The position numbers and the translations under genes were made by a program. A DNA stretch of 64,000 bases from NCBI RefSeq assembly GCF_902498185.1, contig NZ_CABVIX010000002.1, positions 372,001 to 436,000 on the forward strand, written 5' to 3'. The first letter of the stretch is position 1. Each line of letters opens with the position of its first letter. The stretch is from Pseudomonas fluorescens. Lineage in GTDB: Bacteria; Pseudomonadota; Gammaproteobacteria; Pseudomonadales; Pseudomonadaceae. This document shows, piece by piece, positions 58,562 through 64,000 of this stretch. The notes below the pieces were generated by a model. The model was not told the DNA's origin and did not search any database. It saw only the letters and a list, made by a program, of their open reading frames with translations.

Positions 58562-58595
58562 AATGTAGACATTACGATATAAGATTGTACACAAT
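58562..58595 (+). promoter_or_regulatory. Two similar 12-bp inverted repeats upstream of malic enzyme gene
   Basis: AATGT-AG-ACATT (58562-58573) and ATTGT-AC-ACAAT (58584-58595) are both 5-2-5 inverted repeats of the same type, centred 22 bases apart (two helical turns), in an AT-rich part of the 234-base gap before the malic enzyme gene. They resemble operators of dimeric GntR/FadR-type repressors. A TTGACA hexamer lies downstream at 58646-58651. No regulator gene is adjacent. Confidence 0.5.
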
Positions 58596-58737
58596 GTGCT
58601 CGTTATGCCGCGTGGGTAATAGCGTAAAGTCGTAGGTCCAAGGCCTTGACACAAGTGACCGGGCAGTCTTGTCGCTCCCGGGCACTTTGCGTATCCTCGG
58701 CGGTCCGTCAGAACAGCTAAATAGCGGAATGCCCACC

Positions 58738-60006
58738 ATGTCAGACTTGAAAACCGCCGCTCTCGAATATCACGCCCAGCCTCGTCCGGGTAAACTGAGC
58801 GTCGAGCTCACCAAACCGACCTCCACCGCCCGCGACCTGTCGCTGGCCTACAGCCCAGGTGTTGCCGAGCCTGTACGCGAGATCGGTCGTGATCCGGAAC
58901 TCGCCTACAAATACACTGGCAAGGGCAACCTGGTCGCAGTGATTTCCGACGGTACCGCCATTCTAGGCCTGGGTAACCTCGGCCCACTGGCTTCCAAGCC
59001 GGTCATGGAAGGCAAGGGCGTTCTGTTCAAGCGTTTCGCCGGCATCGACGTTTTCGACATCGAAGTCGAATCCGAAAGCCCGCAAGCCTTCATCGACACC
59101 GTGCGCCGCATCTCCATCACCTTCGGCGGCATCAACCTCGAAGACATCAAAGCACCAGAGTGCTTCGAGATCGAGCGCACCCTGATCGAGCAGTGTGACA
59201 TCCCGGTTTTCCACGATGACCAGCACGGCACCGCGATCGTCACCGCCGCCGGCATGATCAACGCCCTGGAAATCGCAGGCAAAACCCTCGAAGACGCGAA
59301 AATCGTCTGCCTGGGCGCCGGCGCTGCCGCCATCTCCTGCATGAAGCTGCTGGTCAGCATGGGCGCGAAGGTCGAGAACATCTTCATGATCGACCGCAGC
59401 GGTGTGATCCATGCTGGCCGCGACGACCTGAACCAGTACAAGGCCGTGTTCGCCCATGCCACCGACAAGCGCACCCTGGCTGACGCCCTGGACGGTGCCG
59501 ATGTGTTCGTCGGCCTGTCCGGCCCGAACCTGCTGAGCGCCGAAGGCCTCAAGTCGATGGCGCCAAACCCGATCGTCTTCGCCTGCTCCAACCCGGATCC
59601 GGAGATCTCCCCGGAACTGGCTCACGCCACCCGCAGCGACGTGATCATGGCCACCGGTCGTTCCGACTACCCGAACCAGGTCAACAACGTCCTGGGCTTC
59701 CCCTTCATCTTCCGCGGCGCCCTGGACGTACGCGCCAAGCGCATCAACGAAGAAATGAAGATCGCCGCCGCCAACGCCCTGAAAGACCTGGCCAAGCTGC
59801 CGGTACCGAAGGAAGTCTGCGAAGCGTATGGCGTTGACTCCCTGGAATTCGGCCGTGAGTACATCATTCCGAAGCCGATGGACGCACGCCTGATCACCCT
59901 GGTATCCGATGCCGTGGCCAAGGCCGCGATCGAGACCGGTGTGGCGACCCTGCCGTATCCGACGAACTACCCGCTCAAGAGCGTGGATGACGTGTTCAAC
60001 GGCTGA
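58738..60006 (+). CDS. maeB: Malic enzyme, short (422-aa) form
   Basis: This enzyme oxidatively decarboxylates malate to pyruvate, giving NAD(P)H. The ATG at 58738 gives 422 aa, the short single-domain form without the C-terminal phosphotransacetylase-like domain of E. coli MaeB. Visible sites are SLAYSPGVAEP (catalytic Tyr), VISDGTAILGLGNLG (catalytic Lys region and metal loop), FHDDQHGTAIV and the nucleotide fold CLGAGAAAISC. The frame extends upstream to 58669 but the added residues are unlike the family. Codon use is strongly biased, suggesting high expression. Cofactor preference is not decided by what I can see. Confidence 0.93.
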   Translation: MSDLKTAALEYHAQPRPGKLSVELTKPTSTARDLSLAYSPGVAEPVREIGRDPELAYKYTGKGNLVAVISDGTAILGLGNLGPLASKPVMEGKGVLFKRFAGIDVFDIEVESESPQAFIDTVRRISITFGGINLEDIKAPECFEIERTLIEQCDIPVFHDDQHGTAIVTAAGMINALEIAGKTLEDAKIVCLGAGAAAISCMKLLVSMGAKVENIFMIDRSGVIHAGRDDLNQYKAVFAHATDKRTLADALDGADVFVGLSGPNLLSAEGLKSMAPNPIVFACSNPDPEISPELAHATRSDVIMATGRSDYPNQVNNVLGFPFIFRGALDVRAKRINEEMKIAAANALKDLAKLPVPKEVCEAYGVDSLEFGREYIIPKPMDARLITLVSDAVAKAAIETGVATLPYPTNYPLKSVDDVFNG

Positions 60007-60025
60007 GCCGTTGTAGCGTGAAATG

Positions 60026-60059
60026 AAAAGCCCCGGCTTGTGAGAGCCGGGGCTTTTTT
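60026..60059 (+). terminator. Terminator after malic enzyme gene
   Basis: AAAAGCCCCGGCT (60026-60038) pairs with AGCCGGGGCTTTT (60045-60057) around TGTGAG, with six T in a row at 60054-60059. It lies 20 bases past the stop, between two convergent genes. Confidence 0.92.
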
Positions 60060-60090
60060 GTGCTTGCTGGGTGGCTTATGCCGCCGAGGC

Positions 60091-62577
60091 CTAGAACAGA
60101 TCTATCGGCGCCGCTTCATCCGCTGGCAGGGGGCTGCCGGGTGCTGCGCCATTGCCCAGTTCGTTCACCGATGGCGGCGAGTCCTCGGCCTTGAACAACT
60201 CGAAGTAGGCGTTCGGGGTGCTCGGTGTGGCGGCACGGCCGCTGATGGGGTCGACGCGCAGGCTGAGGATGCCTTCTGGCTCTGCCGGGGTATGGGCGGG
60301 CTTGTCCTTGAGGGCGGCACCCATGAAGCTCATCCAGATCGGCAAGGCCACGGTGCCGCCGTACTCGCGGCGGCCGAGCGTCTCAGGCTGGTCGAAACCG
60401 CTCCACACGGTGGTGACGTAGTCAGCGTTGTAGCCGGAGAACCAGGCGTCCTTGGACTCGTTGGTGGTACCGGTCTTGCCCGCCAGATCAGTACGGCCCA
60501 AGGCCATGGCGCGTCGGCCGGTGCCACGCTTGATCACGTCCTGCAGCATGCTGGTGAGGATGTAGGTGGTGCGTCCATCGATGATGCGTTCGGCAACAGC
60601 CGGGACCTGGAACGCGCCGCCGGGCTGATCGGTCGTGGCCGCTGCTTCGCCTGGAGGCTGGATGTCGATCGGCTGCTCTGGCGCGGCCAGACCGGCCTGG
60701 TCCTGGGTGCCCTGGGGCACGCTGGGCGGGTTGGCGGTGAAGAGGTTCTCGCCACTGCGACTGTCGATGCGGTCGATCAGGTATGGCGTGATCTTGTAGC
60801 CGCCATTGGCGAAGGTGCTCCAGCCCGTGGCGATTTCCATCGGAGTCAGCGTGGCGGTACCCAGGGCTAGCGACAGATTGCGCGGCAGGTCCTGCTTGTT
60901 GAAGCCGAACTTGGAAATGTAATCGATGGTGCGGTCGACACCCATGGCCTGCAACAGGCGGATCGATACCAGGTTGCGCGACTTGTACAACGCTTCGCGC
61001 ATGCGGATCGGACCGAGGAAGGTATTGGTATCGTTCTTCGGGCGCCAGACCTTGTCCAGGTACTCGTCGACGAACACGATCGGTGCGTCGTTGACCAGGC
61101 TTGAGGCGGTATAGCCGCTGTCCAGCGCGGCGCTATAGACGAACGGCTTGAAGCTCGAGCCCGGCTGGCGCTTGGCCTGCATGGCGCGGTTGTAATTGCT
61201 CTGTTCGAACGAGAAGCCACCGACCAGCGCACGGATCGCGCCATTGTTGGGGTCAAGGGTCACCAGCGCACTTTGCGCGCCCGGCACCTGGCTGAACTTC
61301 AGGCTGCCGTCATCAAGGCGCTGCAACCGCACCAGGTCGCCCACCTGGGCAACGTCGGAGGGTTGCTGAGGTGCGCGGCCCTGGCTGTTGTTGTTGAGGT
61401 AGGGGCGAGCCCACTTCATGGTTTCCCAGGCGACGGTTTCATCCTTGCCCGACCGGGTCAGGACCGTGAGACCGGCCTTGTCCACCTGGGTAACGATGGC
61501 AGGCTCCAGGCCGCCGAGCGGACGCTGACGAGACATTTCCTGCAGCCAGGCCTCGCGGGTCTTGCCTGGGAAGCGGGTTTCCGGACCCCGGTAGCCGTGG
61601 CGTTCGTCGTAGGCGGTAAGGCCATCGAGCACGGCGCGGTTGGCCATGTCCTGCAGGTTGCTCGGCACCGTGGTGGTGACGCGAAAACCTTCGGTATAGG
61701 CCTCGCTGCCGTAGCGGCCGACCATTTCGGCGCGGGCCATTTCAGCGATATATGGAGCGTTTACCTCGGGAGCAGGCACGTGGTAGCTGGCATTCAACTT
61801 CTCCGCCAGCGCAGCCTTGTAGCTCGCTTCGTCGATCTTGCCAAGCCTGTACATGCGGCCGAGGATCCAGTCGCGACGTTCTTTCGCGCGTACCGGGTTG
61901 GCGAGGGGATTGAACCGCGAGGGCGCCTTGGGCAGGCCGGCGATCATGGCCATCTGCGCGAGGCTTACGTCGCGAATCGACTTGCCGTAGTACACCTGCG
62001 CCGCCGCATCGATGCCGTAGGCGCGGTTACCCAGGTAGATCTTGTTGACGTAGAGCTCAAGGATCTCGTCCTTGGTCAGCTGGCGCTCGATCTGCAGGGC
62101 CAGCAGAATTTCCGTGGTTTTGCGTGAGAAGCTTCGTTCGCTGCTCAGGAAAAAGTTCTTCGCCACCTGCATGGTGATGGTGCTGCCACCGGTCTGGATA
62201 TGCCCGGTCTTGACCAGTTGCGTGGCCGCCCGCATCAGGCTGCTCGGGTCGACGCCGTAATGATTGAGGAAATTATCGTCCTCGGCTGACAGAAGCGCCT
62301 GAATGAACTGTGGGGGAATTTCCGCGAATCGAATCGGCGAGCGGCGCATCTCGCCAAACTCGGCAATCAACTTGTCGTCGCTGCTGTAGACCCTCAGCGG
62401 AATCTGCAACTGGATGCTTCGGAGCGAGTCGACGGACGGCAGGGTGGGGCTAAGATACAGAAACGCGCCGCTCACACCGAGTACGAGCGCGCAGATGACT
62501 GCGACGAAAGACCACCAGAAGAACTTCAGCAGGCGTATCAAGGCTTTTGGGTGTCCAGGTTGAAGAGTGGGTTGCAC
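60091..62577 (-). CDS. mrcA: Penicillin-binding protein 1A
   Basis: PBP1A is a bifunctional class A enzyme, glycosyltransferase plus transpeptidase, in the inner membrane. The start is ambiguous: GTG at 62577 (828 aa) or TTG at 62541 (LIRLLKFFWW); both keep the membrane helix at about residues 19-43. The GT51 domain shows Glu99 in SAEDDNFLNHYGVDP and GGSTITMQVAKNFFL. The transpeptidase active serine is in PGSSFKPF (near residue 477), with KTGT in AGKTGTTNESKDAWF (near 695). It is divergent from pilM, as in other Pseudomonas. Confidence 0.96.
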   Translation of the reverse strand: MQPTLQPGHPKALIRLLKFFWWSFVAVICALVLGVSGAFLYLSPTLPSVDSLRSIQLQIPLRVYSSDDKLIAEFGEMRRSPIRFAEIPPQFIQALLSAEDDNFLNHYGVDPSSLMRAATQLVKTGHIQTGGSTITMQVAKNFFLSSERSFSRKTTEILLALQIERQLTKDEILELYVNKIYLGNRAYGIDAAAQVYYGKSIRDVSLAQMAMIAGLPKAPSRFNPLANPVRAKERRDWILGRMYRLGKIDEASYKAALAEKLNASYHVPAPEVNAPYIAEMARAEMVGRYGSEAYTEGFRVTTTVPSNLQDMANRAVLDGLTAYDERHGYRGPETRFPGKTREAWLQEMSRQRPLGGLEPAIVTQVDKAGLTVLTRSGKDETVAWETMKWARPYLNNNSQGRAPQQPSDVAQVGDLVRLQRLDDGSLKFSQVPGAQSALVTLDPNNGAIRALVGGFSFEQSNYNRAMQAKRQPGSSFKPFVYSAALDSGYTASSLVNDAPIVFVDEYLDKVWRPKNDTNTFLGPIRMREALYKSRNLVSIRLLQAMGVDRTIDYISKFGFNKQDLPRNLSLALGTATLTPMEIATGWSTFANGGYKITPYLIDRIDSRSGENLFTANPPSVPQGTQDQAGLAAPEQPIDIQPPGEAAATTDQPGGAFQVPAVAERIIDGRTTYILTSMLQDVIKRGTGRRAMALGRTDLAGKTGTTNESKDAWFSGYNADYVTTVWSGFDQPETLGRREYGGTVALPIWMSFMGAALKDKPAHTPAEPEGILSLRVDPISGRAATPSTPNAYFELFKAEDSPPSVNELGNGAAPGSPLPADEAAPIDLF

Positions 62578-62723
62578 GCGGTCCGGCGGACAGGGAAAAA
62601 ACGCTGGGCATTATAAGCATTTTTGCCCCCTCCGGGTGACCGGCGGGGAGGTGCGTGGATCGCGGCAGCCTTCAAGGCGCTTGGCGATCGATGGCTATTT
62701 GCGGTGACAAAAAGGGATAAACG

Positions 62724-63629
62724 ATGCTTGGACGCCTCGGCAAGGATGCCGGTTCACTCCTCGGGCTGGAAATAGCCCCGGACTCCATTCGAATGCTTCA
62801 ATTACAGCGCCGGCGCGGGCATTGCCAAGTCAGCGCCTGGGCGCTGGAACCGCTCGATGGCGGTCCGCTGCGCGACGCTTGGGCCAGCGATCCGGCACCC
62901 GTGGTAGCCGCCTTGCGCAGGGCCCACCAGCGCACGGGAAGCAAGCAGCGGCGAGTGGCCATCGCACTGCCTGGATCACAGGTCATCAGCAAGGTCCGCC
63001 GTTTGTCGGCGGGTCTCAACGATGTGCAGATGGAAGCGCAAGTGCTGGCCGAAGCTGACCAGTTCATACCCTTTCCCCTCGATGATACCGCGCTGGATTT
63101 CCAAGTGCTGGGGCCTAGCCTCGATCAGCCAGGCTGGGTTGACGTAGCGGTCGCCGCCTGTCGGCAAAGCCATCTTGATCCGCTGGAGCAGATCCTCGCG
63201 CAGGCGGGCCTGCAGGCGCGGCTGGTGGATGTCGACAGCCTGGCGTTGCAGCGCGTCTTGCCCAGCGCGCCGCAGACCCGGGCTGTGGTGCAACTGGAGA
63301 TGGGCCGGGTGGTACTGCATGCATGGCACGCAGGTCCGATCCCCATGCGCCAGGAGCTGCACGCGGTGCCGATAACGCCGGAGAGCATCGAGCAGTGGCT
63401 CCGATGTGTATTGCAGGGTGCGCGGGTCGATGTCCTGCTGTTGGCCGGTGCCGGGGGCGCTTGCGCAAGTTTGCGCGGATTCCTGCAGGACCGCCTGGGC
63501 ATCCCCACGCGAAGGCTTGAGCCGCTGACAGGGCTCGATCTGACGGCCTTGCCAGACGCCGATGACCTCACGCTGGCGCGGGGGGCAATGGCCACGGCCT
63601 GCGGTCTGGCCATGGGAGGGCTGCGCTGA
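62724..63629 (+). CDS. pilM: Type IV pilus assembly protein PilM (short)
   Basis: PilM is the actin-like cytosolic protein that binds the PilN N-terminus in the pilus alignment complex. The protein here is 301 aa; PilM of P. aeruginosa is about 350, so this is a shortened form. The opening is LLGLEIAPDSIRMLQLQRR, then KVRRLSAGLNDVQMEAQVL and the ATP-fold AEADQFIPFPLDD. The stop overlaps the pilN start (TGATG), so the two are coupled. Position next to mrcA supports the assignment. Confidence 0.87.
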   Translation: MLGRLGKDAGSLLGLEIAPDSIRMLQLQRRRGHCQVSAWALEPLDGGPLRDAWASDPAPVVAALRRAHQRTGSKQRRVAIALPGSQVISKVRRLSAGLNDVQMEAQVLAEADQFIPFPLDDTALDFQVLGPSLDQPGWVDVAVAACRQSHLDPLEQILAQAGLQARLVDVDSLALQRVLPSAPQTRAVVQLEMGRVVLHAWHAGPIPMRQELHAVPITPESIEQWLRCVLQGARVDVLLLAGAGGACASLRGFLQDRLGIPTRRLEPLTGLDLTALPDADDLTLARGAMATACGLAMGGLR

Positions 63630-64000
63630 TGCTGCGACTGAACCTGCTGCCTTGGCGGGAGCGCCGACGCCTGGCCGCAGTCCGCCGCCTCCAGGCTTCG
63701 CTGGTGGCCGCCGCGCTGTTGGCGCTCTGTGGTGTCCTGGCGCTTGACCAGATCGGGCGCCAGCGCTTGCAGCTACAGGCTCTGGCCCACGATCGTGCCC
63801 AGGCGGAGCTGGTAACGCTGGAGCGGCGGTTGTCCGAAATGGCCGCCCTCGAACAGACTCTTGCCGACGTGCATGAGGAGCAAGCCGTGCTTGCTGGCTT
63901 GCGCGCTGGGAAGGGCGATGCGTTGGCCTTTTTCGAGCAACTTGAGCAAGTATTGCCCGAGGGGGTCTATCTGACGGGCCTGGCACTCAAGGGCGCTGAC
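63629..64000 (+). CDS. pilN: Type IV pilus assembly protein PilN (3' end cut by window)
   Basis: The start MLRLNLLPWRERRR contains the conserved INLLPWRE-type motif by which PilN docks into PilM. One membrane helix follows (about residues 25-43, LVAAALLALCGVLALD), then a coiled-coil-like periplasmic stretch. The frame is open at 64000. pilO, pilP and pilQ are expected beyond the window. Confidence 0.88.
   Translation, partial: MLRLNLLPWRERRRLAAVRRLQASLVAAALLALCGVLALDQIGRQRLQLQALAHDRAQAELVTLERRLSEMAALEQTLADVHEEQAVLAGLRAGKGDALAFFEQLEQVLPEGVYLTGLALKGAD

Overview
This 64 kb window reads as a piece of a Pseudomonas chromosome, most likely from the P. putida group. The basis is high GC (about 60-70% in most lines), dense protein coding on both strands, and familiar Pseudomonas gene neighbourhoods: rpiA/ilvA, rppH-ptsP, lgt-thyA, cadR/cadA, ftsY-ftsE-ftsX-rpoH, thiS-thiG-trmB, yggS-proC-yggT-metX-metW, argS-priA-rpmE, and mrcA divergent from pilMN. 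Species assignment is from memory of these families, not from a search. I see no rRNA, tRNA, CRISPR array, insertion sequence or prophage. No gap without a gene exceeds 300 bases.

Layout. 1-9.2 kb: the end of a fumarylacetoacetate hydrolase family gene, two tandem SdiA-regulated-type beta-propeller genes, rpiA, ilvA, a small membrane protein, rppH, ptsP (EI-Ntr) and an NRDE protein. 9.4-14.8 kb: a TauE/SafE permease, lgt, thyA, and the cadmium/zinc resistance pair cadR-cadA. 14.8-25 kb: a GTPase/membrane-protein pair of unknown role (DUF3482/DUF2868), folA, the cystine carrier tcyP, ilvD, an MFS efflux gene of clearly lower GC, rlmI and a DJ-1/PfpI protein. 25-29.7 kb: an HDOD protein, mutM, a ferredoxin, coaD, a sulfurtransferase and a YheT hydrolase. 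29.7-36 kb: four M16 peptidase-family genes arranged as two active/inactive pairs on either side of rsmD. 36-43.5 kb: ftsY-ftsE-ftsX, rpoH, mtgA, a DUF423 protein, thiS-thiG and trmB. 43.5-50.2 kb: a long minus-strand block (yggS, proC, yggT, metX, metW, a DUF4426 protein, rdgB, hemW, DUF3392). 50.2-64 kb: pilT, an NlpC/P60 hydrolase, a TM2 protein, a SPOR protein with argS, priA, rpmE, a secreted nuclease, a short malic enzyme, mrcA (PBP1A), and pilM-pilN running off the window end.

Most of the window is core metabolism (branched-chain amino acids, folate/thymidylate, methionine, proline, CoA, thiamine), DNA and RNA maintenance, envelope synthesis and division, and stress control (rpoH behind an AlgU/sigma-E-like promoter). 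The least conventional parts are the duplicated M16 pairs with an apparently cytosolic copy and a possible SD-masking leader hairpin; the GTPase/membrane pair of unknown role; a 38-bp perfect palindrome at 2736-2773; the rpmE terminator lying inside the signal-peptide codons of the next gene; two look-alike operators two helical turns apart upstream of the malic enzyme; and the low-GC MFS insert. I found no convincing large undescribed system.
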